Below are positions 1 through 10,694 of a stretch of 64,000 nucleotides of DNA, one piece after another. The notes under the pieces were generated by a model that worked only from the letters and a program-made list of their open reading frames with translations, was not told the origin of the DNA and did no database searches. The stretch's first letter is position 1. Each line of letters begins with the position of its first letter. The position numbers were made by a program, and so were the translations under genes. Source of the DNA: Cenococcum geophilum 1.58 (lineage: Eukaryota > Ascomycota > Dothideomycetes > Gloniales > Gloniaceae); the NCBI GenBank assembly GCA_001692895.1, contig KV748187.1, positions 2,910,836-2,974,835 on the forward strand, given 5' to 3'.

Positions 1-5
1 ATAAT

Positions 6-369
6 AAAACTATAACTATTAACTGCGGTAAAGAATGGGAAGAAGCTATATTAAACCCTTTTAATATTTGTATAATATAAGCCGCACCCTTTATTTTGTT
101 AGCAAAAAGATAAGATTATAAAATCTTCGCTATAACAATAGAAGATATTAAGAAGGCATTAGAACCGAAATAATATATTAACCCTTAAAAACCATAACTA
201 TTAACCGCGGTAAAGAATATAAAGAAGCTATATTAAAACCTCTTAAAATTTATATAATATAAGCCGCACCCTTTATTTTGTTAGCAAAAAGACAAGATTA
301 TAAAATCTTTACGATAATAATAGAAGATATTAAAAAGGCATTAGAACTAAAATAATATATTAACCCTTA
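6..369 (+). repeat. 182 bp tandem duplication inside Gypsy-1 pol
   Basis: The stretch from about 6 to 187 is repeated at about 188-369 with an offset of 182 bases. Both copies contain 'aagccgcaccctttattttg', and they differ mainly by C/T and G/A changes. The unit encodes roughly 60 residues of the linker between protease and reverse transcriptase. 182 is not a multiple of three, so the duplication also shifts the frame. It arose before or during RIP, since both copies are mutated. Confidence 0.85.
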
Positions 370-1540
370 ACCTCTTATACCTAAAGAGTACTACAATCTA
401 ATTAATAAGTTTTAAAAAAAATTGTAGACTAACTACCCCCGTACTAAGATAAGTACAATTTTAAGATAGAACTTAAGCCTAGTATAATACCTAAGTTCGG
501 TCCGCTATATGGTATATTATAAGAAGAACTGCTTATAATACAATAATACCTCAACGAGTATCTAGAAAAAGGATTTATTCGCCCTAGTTAATCTCTATTT
601 ACCTTACCCGTACTATTTATTAAGGAGCTTAAAAGAGGCTTAAGATTTTATATTAATTATTAAGCTCTAAATGTAATTACGATTTAAAACCAATATCTAA
701 TCCCCCTGCTTTAAGAGATGCTTAACCGCTTAGTAAAGGTATAATATTTTATAAAGCTTAATATAGTTGCCGTCTTTAATTGGGTTCGCGTCTATAAAGT
801 AGATAAGAAATATATAGCCTTTTATATACAATAGGGACTCTTTAAATACCTAGTAATGCTATTTAGTATAAAGAACGGTCTGGGTACGTTCTAGTAATAC
901 GTTAATAATACGCTATATAAATTTCTTAACGTATTTATTACCGCGTATATTAATAATATCTTAATCTACTTGTCTTTGCTTTTTAAGTATTAGAAACACG
1001 TCTAAATAGTCCTTAAACGCCTATAAGATATAGGCTTATAATACAATATTAAGAAATATAGGTTTTATACGTCTAAAGTTATATATTTAGGTCTAATTAT
1101 ATCCCGTAACAGAATTAAAATAGACCCTAAGAAAGTTGCTGTAATTATAAATTAGGAAAGTCCTAATAGCGTATAAGATATTTAAGGATTTTTAAGATTT
1201 GCAAATTTCTACTATTAATTTATTAACCACTTCTTAAAAATTATTTAGCTATTAGTAAACTTAATAAGAAAGAATATAAGATTTAAATAGACTACTAAAT
1301 ACGAATAAGCTTTTAACGATTTAAAATATCGTTTTATAACTGCCTTAATTCTTACCTACTTTAACCCTAACCTTAAATATATTGTTAAAACAGACTTGTC
1401 TAATTATGTACTAAAAGAAGTATTATTATAATATAATAAGAACGGTAAACTATACCTAGTAGCCTTTCTCTCCTAGAAACTTGCTCTACTAAATTAAACT
1501 ATATAATATATAATAAGGAACTGCTTATAATTATTAAATG
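370..1540 (+). pseudogene. Gypsy-1 pol, N-terminal part: reverse transcriptase and start of RNase H (RIPed)
   Basis: The plus-strand frame reads the standard Ty3/Gypsy reverse transcriptase block: 'FGPLYGM', 'YLNEYLEKGFIRPS', 'PVLFIKELKRGLRFYINY', then 'AYINNILIY' at about 945-970, where the catalytic YxDD has become YINN through G-to-A changes. 'KYRFYTSKVIYLGLIIS' and the RNase H start 'LKYIVKTDLSNYVLKEVL' follow. The protein would copy the element's RNA into DNA in the particle. Numerous TAA/TAG codons and the lost catalytic aspartates make it non-functional. It is cut by Copia-A at 1,544 and resumes at 7,922. Confidence 0.85.
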
Positions 1541-1544
1541 CTTT

Positions 1545-1815
1545 TATATAATTACAGCACCTATTGTACTAAACGCGTGCTTACGCGTTCGGTACACCAG
1601 GTACGCGTTTACGCGTTCAGTGCACTAACCACTCGCTTACGCGTCTGGTGCACTTATAAAGCACTAACTAATTAGGGGGGAGGTGTATTAGTATATAGAC
1701 CACATAGTCTGCTTTATATAATCGACAGTCACTATTATCTAAACGAGTATATAATACTACACGTATTTTATGCCCCTAGATTTAACTTACTTATGCTATT
1801 AAGTTAGTACGAATA
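1545..1815 (+). repeat. Copia-A 5' LTR (271 bp)
   Basis: Direct repeat of the sequence at 7,674-7,916. It contains three imperfect ~28-30 bp tandem units built on 'acgcgt...ttacgcgt...' at about 1,567-1,650, so this LTR carries its own small minisatellite. It ends '...gttagtacgaata'. Confidence 0.92.
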
Positions 1816-2279
1816 CTGATTAGTAAGCGCGTATAGATTAGTAATTACTTAATACCTCTCCCGAGCGATACTTGACAGCAACTACCTATTTAGACTCCTA
1901 GTATAACCTACTAGAAGGTCGGAAGTTGGGGATTACGGACTATTACCAACTCTGTATACTTATTTAAGTCTTAATACGGTTTACTAGAAGTATAATAGAC
2001 GCAAATATAGACCTATACGGAACCTTTTACCCTTCTATAAACCGTTATGGACTTATTAATTACCTTTATAGACCGTTATAGAGACCTCCTACCCCTCTGC
2101 GAACTACTATGGACCTATTAAGACCCCTTATGGACACCCTTACCCTTCTATAAACCGCTATAGATATTAACCGCCTTTACGGACTACTATAAGACCTCTT
2201 CCACTTACTGCGTACTACACTACACTATATAGTATAGCAGACCTAAAGAAGCAAGTTAATAAAGGCTAGGAAAAGTAGA

Positions 2280-5200
2280 GGTAGGGAGCCGACCTTACGT
2301 CTATACCTAATATTAATAACTATATTAAATTTAAAGTTCTTAAATATAAATATTTTAAGCTTATAAACGTCGACCTATAGAAGTAATACTAGGAAGACTT
2401 CGCGGACTTTATGGAAGCTATCTTTAAAGTATATAACCCTACTACTATCCGTAACCTATAGACCCTCTTACATAACTAAGGTATATGGGTTAAAAGGAAT
2501 AAATAAGTTACTATTATATAGTCCTTATATAACATAATATATAAGAAGGACTAAACGGAATAGACTAAAGAGGAAATTCTAGACCAGTTCTAAGAAACTA
2601 AGGAACTCTTTACTTCTTCTAAACTTAATATAATCGCTAGCCTTATACCTAACCCACTTAATTAAATTTGTCCTATAAACCTAAGCAGTTTTGGAATTAA
2701 TTTTACGGGCTAAAGTATACCTAGTACTTAAGTTATGGACCGTAATACCCCCATAAACCAAAATACGGACTAAATTACCCCTATTATTTAAGTCATAGAT
2801 CTATAAGCTATATATCCGTAAACTATAAATTTGTAAGTTATAGATCCGCAACCTACCTAACTAAAGACCTATGGTAAGGAGCTAGCTAACCTGGCTAAGC
2901 TCTATACTAATAAATCTAAGTATAGTAGTGAAAATAATAACTTTAACTTTAAACTAACTATTTTTACGGACCTTTGCTAGAAGGCTAATATTCCTAAATA
3001 AGAGTTTAGCTAAGCCTACTCTACTATGCTGCGCGGCCTAGTACTTAACCACTACTACACTAACCTTAAGAGNAACCCCCTTAGTGTTCCTTTTAATAAG
3101 CTATATAAAGCTATATGTAACTACTTTAAAGGACCGGAATATAAGTATAATATCCTTACCTAATAGAATGCGACTAAGCTACGGACCGTAATAGATAAGA
3201 ACACTAAAAAATCGACTATAGAGTGCCTGTAAATCCTTATTAAAGACCTCTGCTACCTATAGCACGGTCTTAATATTAAGCTTTAAACGGACGACTTCCT
3301 ATATAATAAACTTATTACGGCCTGCTAGGAAGTAGAGCCCTATAAGTACGCCTACTATAAGCCTATAGATACCTTAGCTAGCCTTATTAATAATCTACGC
3401 TCCTCTATTGTAATATATAAAGTCTTAAACCTACTAGGCAGTATGTAAGCCTTTATTACAGATATTTAATATCTATAAATAAACTTAGACGTCTACTTTA
3501 TAGACCGCCGCTACCGCTAGCAGTACCTGTACCGACTAAGTCCTACCTATAACCCCTATAGTAACCCCCGTATGAAAATATACCCCCGCAGATAAACTAG
3601 CCAGAAGTGCTTTATATATGGTAAGGAAGGATATTAGTCTATAAGGTATACCTAGGAAGAACGTAATAAGTCTAGGAAGAGACTTAATAGCTATATTAAC
3701 TAGTTTATTTTGGAATATAAAGGAGAGGAAGTAGAAGAGCCCCCTAATAAGTTAATAGAAGCCCTTATAATTAACTTTAACTTAAACGCTTAGGAATAAG
3801 AGACCTTAGAGATATTCCTAACTACTTTTAGATCTTTTACGGATAGCTAAGCCTTTAATATTATGACCGTATTAGCTAACCGTTCCTTTATACACTTAGT
3901 TACGCCCAAAAACTATTTTATAAGCACCCCTGTTATAGACGTTATAGATTATAAGTAGGACCTATTTGCATATATCACTATAGAACGCTATACCCCTAAG
4001 GAATTCTATGGTGTTATAATCGACACAGGCGCCTCTAAGAAGTCTATTATAGGCTATAGATAATACCTTGTATATAGGACCACCGTAAATAATAATATGG
4101 ACATTAATATTACGTAAACTAGGGCCGTAAACGTCTAATTCGGTATTAGCTCAACTATATTAATTAAATTAGTTATAGTTAAGACCCTAATTAGCCTAGT
4201 TAACTTCCATATAGTAAAAGCAGACACCCCTTTTTTACTTTACCTTACGGACATAGATAGGTTATAGGTTTACTATAATAATATTACGGACACCTTAATC
4301 GGCCCCGTAACTGCCCTAGGAAGTAAGTATATTACCCTACTAATTACACAATAATTTAGACACCCGTTCCTTATATAGGGAGAGACTTTACAAACCTATA
4401 TTTAGGAATCTTTTAACTATAACCTATGCTACCTTACTAGTACGGAGATCTACTATCTATACTGCCGTTTCGGCCACCTATTAGCTGAAAAGCTATATAG
4501 AGTCCTTAAACGCTTTAGATACGACAACGTTAATAGGAAGGCAGTTAATTACCTAACTAAATACTACTCTTTTTGCTAGAAATACGGACGTTCCCTAGGC
4601 TAATTTAAGTTTACCCTTTATAAGGACCTTAACTTTAACCACTTAGTGTATATAAATATTATGTATATTAACAGCAGCCTAGTATTATATATAATTAACG
4701 AGGTAACCCGCTACTAAGCCGCCCGTTAGTTGTAAAATATATCTATAAAGTATACTTAGGATATTTTACGGACCTACTAGATTAATATATACGTTAGACC
4801 TCCTAAGTATATTACCTACAACGCTAGTAGGAACTTTATTAGTAAGGAATTCTAGTAGTATGCTATAGCTATAGCTATATTAATAAAAGCTGTTTTAGTT
4901 AAGGCGTATTAGTTTGTTAGGCTTATTAAGTAAGCTTACCTAGCTTTATAGAGAGCTTATTAGATTATTACAGACGAGTGTAAGGATATTTAAAAGGAAC
5001 TAGCTTTATAGATGGCCGTAAAAGCCGTTAATAACACCGCTAGCCCTAACAGACTAGTACCTACCCTTTTAGTTTATAGAGTTTACCTAAGAATAAGTAA
5101 CCTAGGCCCCCCTACCCCGTCTATTACGGAACAAGCAGCTATAATATGGAAGGTAATAGCTGAAATAGTCAAATTACGGGCTAAATAAACTATTAATAAC

Positions 5201-7200
5201 GCCCTATACTACTATAACGGACCTAATACAACCTTAGTATATAACCTCCCGCTTAACTCTAAAGTCCTTATATAGCGTAAAAGCGGCAGTTAGAATGGAC
5301 CTTACTGTCTACTAGCCGTAGAAAATAAGACGTACTGCGTATAGCTTCCTAACGGGCTAACTAGCTTTAAAAGCACGTCTATAAAACCCTACTTTTAGCC
5401 TAAAAACATTTATAACGTTAAGCTAAATAAATTAGAAGCAACCGCCGAACTAGATAAACTAGAAATAACTACTAAATTAGACAAACTAGAGGCACCCTTA
5501 CCTACCCTAGAGGTCTTCTAGAAACCTACTAAACCTATTAAACCTGCCGTAAAGCGTAGCCGAGGATGCCCCCGTAAGAATCCCGTAATAGAGAACCACC
5601 TAACCTCCGTAGGCATATCTATAAAGCAATCTCCGCCTATAGATATATTAGTTCTAGTATAGAAAACCCCTTTTACGGACTTATGGCGTAAAGAGATTAA
5701 TAAACTACTTAAAAAGGGTATCTTTATAATTATAACGGAGAGAGACGTTCCGTAAGGCGTCCGTATATTTAACTTACGCTTTATTAATAAGATTAAGCAC
5801 CCTAGTACTAATAAAGCCTTTAAGAAATTAAGGCTTATTATATAAGCTTATAATAACTAGGGAAAAGACTTAGTCCTTACGTAATTGCCTATAATTTAAC
5901 GGGTTAGTTAACGGATTATACTTATACTTACGCCTAGACTATAGCAAACTAAATCTATAGCCCTTTACTTACGGGATATCTTATAAGCCTACGTATAGTC
6001 TAATACCTACCTAAGTAGGAATATCTTTATACAACTACCCTATAAGCTTAACCTATAACTAGAAACAATTTTATGGGTTATAAAACCTCTTTATAGAGTA
6101 CTAGAAGCCGGAAACTATTAGTTTAAGATATACTACCAGCACTATATTAGTAAACTTAAAATAGAACAGTCGACCTATAACCCCTGCCTTCTATACAGCC
6201 TATTAAACGGCCTTAGTATTATTGGACTCTAAATAGATAATACCCTCTTCTTAGCAAACCGGACATTTGCGGATACTAAAAAGACTAAACTATAAGAAGC
6301 TAAGTTCCTAATAAAGCTACGAGAGTAGTTAACTAAGTAAACTCTAATTAAGTTTAACGGAGGCTTAATTATATAAGAGGGCAACTTAATCTAGCTAACC
6401 TAGGAACGCCAAGCTTAAAACCTAAAGCTTATTATAGTAAAGCCTATAGACCTTACTAGTTCCCGTAGAGAGACCTATAAGACCGTAAATATAAAGGACT
6501 AATACGCTATATAGCGTGTAAGAGGCGCCTATATTGCTATAGTCTGCCAACCTAAATTTGCCTATAACTTATCCTTTACAGCCTAGGCAGTAGATCTGTA
6601 AAAAGAAAATATTAAGCAGCTTAATAAGCATATTTAGTAGCAAATTAACAATATAGCAAGGGGACTTACTTTCGTACCACTAGACCTAAGTTCCCTTAGC
6701 TTACTAGCATTTATAGACGCCTCCTTTGCTAATAATAAAGACCTATTATTACAAATTGGCTTTGTAATTATACTTATAGACCGCAATTAGGACGCAAATA
6801 TACTATACTAGTCTTTAATTAAGTGTAAATAAGTAACCTATAGTATACTAGCTTCTAAACTATATATACTAGCTTATAGATTTAATATAGCAGCCGTAAT
6901 TAAATTAACGGTCTAGAAGATTCTATAACTAGAGTAGTTACCCCTAGTTTTATGCACCAATTTAAAGTCCCTTTACGACTACCTAGTCAAACTAGGTATA
7001 ATATAAGAGAAGAGGTTTATAGTCAACCTAATATGCTTATATTAGGCCTATAAACAACATAAGATTATAAAGGTTAAATAGATTAGCAGCGGAGACAACT
7101 TAGCGGACGCCATAACTAAGGCAAAGCTATATTAAGCCCTTAAAACCCTAATTAACACNAATAAGCTTAACCTAAAAGTTATAGAATAGGTAGAATAGGA
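2280..7200 (+). pseudogene. Copia-A gag-pol polyprotein (RIPed)
   Basis: The plus-strand frame can be followed with many RIP stops. In order: a gag-like region (about 2,300-3,560); a degraded CCHC knuckle (about 3,610-3,650, 'CFIYGKEGY'); the aspartic protease motif 'VIIDTGASKKS' at about 4,016-4,045, with D-T-G intact; a GAG-pre-integrase zinc region (about 4,450-4,590); the integrase core (about 4,600-5,080); reverse transcriptase (about 5,660-6,310) with 'NIFIQLP', 'PLYRVLEAGNY' and 'STYNPCLLY', in which the catalytic block reads 'IDNTLFLA'; and RNase H (about 6,690-7,160) with 'FIDASFANN' and 'DAITKAKL'. The polyprotein would package and integrate the element. Two Ns (3,073 and 7,159) lie inside it. 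Confidence 0.88.
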
Positions 7201-7385
7201 CTAACGGAGTACCTATAGTACGCCTATAGCCCGTTAAAAGGCCATACAGCTTATTATACGGCCTATTCTACGGACTATAAGCTATTAGGTAGAAAAACGG
7301 TGGAAAGCTATAATGGAACTTAGTGGACTTACGTAACCTGCCAAATTCTACTATATTCTGCCACAGTGGTTAAATTAACTAATTA

Positions 7386-7414
7386 CGATTTTCTATGCCG
7401 GGCATGGAAAATCG
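7386..7414. other. Hairpin in the Copia-A 3' untranslated region
   Basis: 'gattttctatgcc' is followed after one base by a near-perfect inverted copy, giving a stem of about 12 bp. The same palindrome is at 10,482-10,509 in Copia-B, the homologous position. A shorter version lies at 9,911-9,934 in the unrelated Gypsy-1. Confidence 0.75.
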
Positions 7415-7673
7415 CTATTAGCTCGCTTAGTACTAGCGCCTTAGCGGCCCTTAAAATCTAACTTATAGCTCGTCTACTGCCCATTAAAAGGCCGTACGGT
7501 TTATTTTATGGACCGTAAGTAGGACTTACGGCCAGCTTAAGGTACCGTTTAGAAGGCAGCCTAGACGGCACCTTAGGGGAGATTTCCTATGTATTTTCCT
7601 TTATATTCTATAGTTTTATTAAAGCAATTACGGAGGCTATATATAGGTGGTTTTATTTTTTAAGTACTGCTAG

Positions 7674-7916
7674 TGTATAATTACAGCACCTATTATACTA
7701 AACGCGTGCTTACGCGTTTAATATACCAACTACTCGCTTACGCGTCTGGTGCACTTATAAAGCACTAACTAATTAGGGGGGAGGTGCATTAGTATATAGA
7801 CCACGTAGTCTGCTTTATATAATTAACAGTTACTATTATCCAAACGAGTATATAATATTACACGTATTTCGTGCCCCTGGATCTGACTTACTTGTACTAT
7901 TAAGTTAGTACAAATA
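7674..7916 (+). repeat. Copia-A 3' LTR (243 bp, one minisatellite unit shorter)
   Basis: Starts 'tgtataattacagcacc' and ends 'gttagtacaaata', then GCTTT. Compared with the 271 bp LTRs of Copia-A 5' and Copia-B, it lacks 28 bp in the 'acgcgt' tandem-unit region. Slippage or unequal recombination between units would explain this. Confidence 0.92.
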
Positions 7917-7921
7917 GCTTT

Positions 7922-9720
7922 AAATAATAGCGTCTAGAACTTAAAGGATTATTGTTTTTAATATATGTGCTAACGGACTATAAGAACCTATAGTACTTTA
8001 TAACTATAAAATAGCTAACGTAGCGCTAAATTCGTTAGGCTGAATACCTCTTATAATTTGACTTTAAGATTATATACCGACTAGGCAAACTTAATTAGAA
8101 GCCTAATATATTAATATAACAATTATAGGACCTACCTACGAACGCTTTAGATAAATAGATTATAAATTAATTATAGATTCTACTGCCTCCTAAATGCTTT
8201 AAGAAACTATACTCTATATTTCTAGACGCGGAGCTTAATAGAAATAAATTAGAAATTAATAAGTGGGATATAGAAATTAATAAACTAATAGAGTATAAAT
8301 ATAAGAATAACCCCTAGATAGTAGATATAATAAAAGCAATTTAAATAGGAAAATAATATTATAAGGATATTACACTTACTAAATGTAAAATCTATAATAA
8401 TTAGTTATACTATTAATAGAAGATAGTAGTCCTAAATTCTAAAGCCTTGCGATTTAAGATACTTGAATTTATATATAACTCTCCTATAGTAGGATATCTT
8501 GGCTATATAAAGACGTATAAGATAGTTTAGCGAGTATATTACTAGTCTATAATGCATAACTATATATAAAAATATGTCCGAGTATATAGAACGTGCGTTT
8601 ATAGAAAGACCTCTTATATAAAGAAGTAAGGAGTGCTTTAACCGTTGCCAATTCTAATATAAAGATGGCGTAATATCTTAATTAACTTTATAGTTAACTT
8701 ACCTAGCAGTAATAGGTTTATTAATATTATAGTAGTTGTTAACTATTTTATAAAAATACGATATATAGTCCCTATAGACTTAATTAATGCGATATTAGTA
8801 GCCGAATATTTTATTAAGTACGTCTTTAAACTATATAGACTTCCTAATTTAATAATATCTAACTATAGAAGCTAGTTCGTTTTAGACTTCTAGTAAGCCC
8901 TATATAAATAATTAAGTATATAAATACGACTCTTAACTATATTTTATCTGGAAATAGATAGCTAAACTAAAATTATAAACGCGATTATAGAATAATACCT
9001 ATAAATATACTGCTTCTACTTATAAGATAACTAGAAAAAATAGCTGCCTTTAGCTAAGTTTACTGCGAATAATAGGACCTATAATTAAGCGGATTTAGTT
9101 AATTAACGCGTATAACTTTACGAATTATATAAAGTAGTTAATAGAACTATTATAAAGTAAATTAATATACGCTTAAATAGTATAGAAATAGTATATAAAT
9201 AGAGGACGAGCTCTTGTATAGGACTTTAAGGAAGGTAATATAGTTTACCTAAATATATAAAACCTAAAGACTTAACGGCCCTTAAAGAAACTTAATTAGA
9301 AATTTGCGAGCCTATACTAAATTAAGAAGAAACTAAGCCTATATACCTATAAGCTCGAACTACTAACTAAGATAAAAAAATATTTAACGTTTTACGTAAA
9401 CTTACTACAACCTTTAAAGGGTAAACCTATAACTTGCGAAGTGCTACTACTACCTCCCGTAATTGTTAATAACGGTAACAGTTCTTACTTTATTAACTTA
9501 ATTAACTATATATAATAAAAGATATAATCTAAATAATTTAAACTTCTTATTAAATAGGAAGGATATAAGATATAAGCCTAGGAACCTTATAAGCAAATTA
9601 AGACCAGTGCGCCTTCCCTAGTAAAAGAATTCTATAAGGACTATCCTTTATAGCCTACTTTAGCTAAATAGACACGATATAAAGGCAAATAACTACTACC
9701 TAATATAAATACACAAAATA
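7922..9720 (+). pseudogene. Gypsy-1 pol, C-terminal part: RNase H end, integrase, chromodomain (RIPed)
   Basis: It continues the frame broken at 1,540. It opens with 'LTDYKNL.YFITIK' and 'FDFKIIYRLGKLN' (end of RNase H, about 7,960-8,090). The zinc-binding and core integrase follow (about 8,430-9,110), including 'NFIVNLPSSNRFINIIVVV' and 'ISNYRS'; the expected catalytic aspartates read N. The C-terminal chromodomain at about 9,440-9,690 shows 'EGYKI.A.EPYKQIKTSAPS' and 'EFYKDYPL.PTLAK'. A chromodomain on integrase directs insertion towards modified chromatin in this clade. The 3' untranslated part (9,720-9,950) has two short palindromes. Copia-B then interrupts the element. Confidence 0.83.
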
Positions 9721-9803
9721 TAATAGTAGGAAGCTCGAATTTAAAAAAAACTTAAAATATATTATAACGTTTATAATACGGTTATATAATACGCAAGATA
9801 TTA

Positions 9804-9850
9804 AGGAACTTTAACCGCTAGTTAAAGTTATCTAATTAGCTAGATTTGCC
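9804..9850. other. 'aactttaaccg' palindrome plus 'ctaattag', in the Gypsy-1 3' untranslated region
   Basis: An ~11 bp inverted repeat (aactttaaccg / .ggttaaagtt, here partly RIPed) is followed by 'tctaattag'. The same ~40 bp block occurs in the 3' untranslated regions of Gypsy-3 (38,223-38,265) and Gypsy-4 (50,523-50,585), which belong to a different family with a different LTR. Confidence 0.7.
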
Positions 9851-9950
9851 TTGCTAAGACCCACTATAAAGATATTAGTTTTGCTTACCGCCTTAACTAA
9901 ACTAATAGTAATTTTCTATTCTAGGGATGGAAAATTATAATTAGTCTATT

Positions 9951-10221
9951 TATTTGTACTAACTTAATAGCACGAGTAAGTTAGATCTAGGGGCACGAAA
10001 TACGTGTAGTATTATATGCTTATTTGGATAATAGTAACTGTTAATTATATAAAGCAGACTATGTGGTCTATATACTAATGCACCTCCCCCCTAATTAGTT
10101 AGTGCTTTATAAGTGCACTAGACGCGTAAGCGAGTGGTTAGTACACTAAACGCGTAAACGCGTATCTAGTATACCGAACGCATAAGTACGCTTTTAGTAT
10201 AATAGGTGCTATAATTATATA
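9951..10221 (-). repeat. Copia-B 3' LTR
   Basis: 271 bp, the inverted counterpart of 1,545-1,815. It has the full set of 'acgcgt' tandem units and ends (on +) '...ggtgctataattatata'. Confidence 0.92.
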
Positions 10222-10481
10222 CTAGCAGTACTTAAAAAATAAAACCACCTATATACAGCCTCCGTAATTACTTTAATAAAACTATAGAATATAAAGGAAA
10301 ATACATAGGAAATCTCCCCTAAGGTGCCGTCTAGGCTACCTTCTAAATAGTACCTTAAGCTGGCCGTAAGTCCTGCTTACAGTCCGTAAAATAAACCATA
10401 CGGCCTTTTAACGGGCAGTAGACGAGCCATAAGTTAGATTTTAAGGGCCGCTAAGGCGCTAGTGCTAAGTAAGCCAATAGT

Positions 10482-10509
10482 GATTTTCTATGCCCGGTAT
10501 AGAAAATCG
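10482..10509. other. Hairpin in the Copia-B 3' untranslated region
   Basis: 'gattttctatgcccggtatagaaaatc' type palindrome at the position homologous to 7,386-7,414 in Copia-A. The stem is preserved despite RIP changes elsewhere. Confidence 0.75.
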
Positions 10510-10694
10510 TAATTAGTTAATTTAACCACTGTAGCAGAATATAGTAGAATTTGGTAGGTTATATAAGTCTACTAAGTTCTATTATAGCTTTTCACCGTTT
10601 TTTTACCTAATAGCTTACGGTCCGTAAAATAGGCCGTATAATAAGCCGTACGGCCTTCTAACGGGCCGTAGGCGTACCGTAGGTACTCCGTTAG

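Larger units (their letters stand above)
1545..7916 (+). mobile_element. Copia-A: complete Ty1/Copia LTR retrotransposon nested in Gypsy-1
   Basis: The element is bounded by LTRs at 1,545-1,815 and 7,674-7,916 and flanked by a perfect 5-base target duplication GCTTT (1,540-1,544 and 7,917-7,921). The 3' LTR still begins with TG; the other TG/CA ends have become TA through RIP. The internal order is gag, protease, integrase, reverse transcriptase, RNase H, which is the Copia order. Its length of 6,372 bp equals that of Copia-B (6,400 bp) minus a 28 bp difference inside the 3' LTR, so the two copies are colinear. It is inactive because of RIP stops. Confidence 0.93.
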
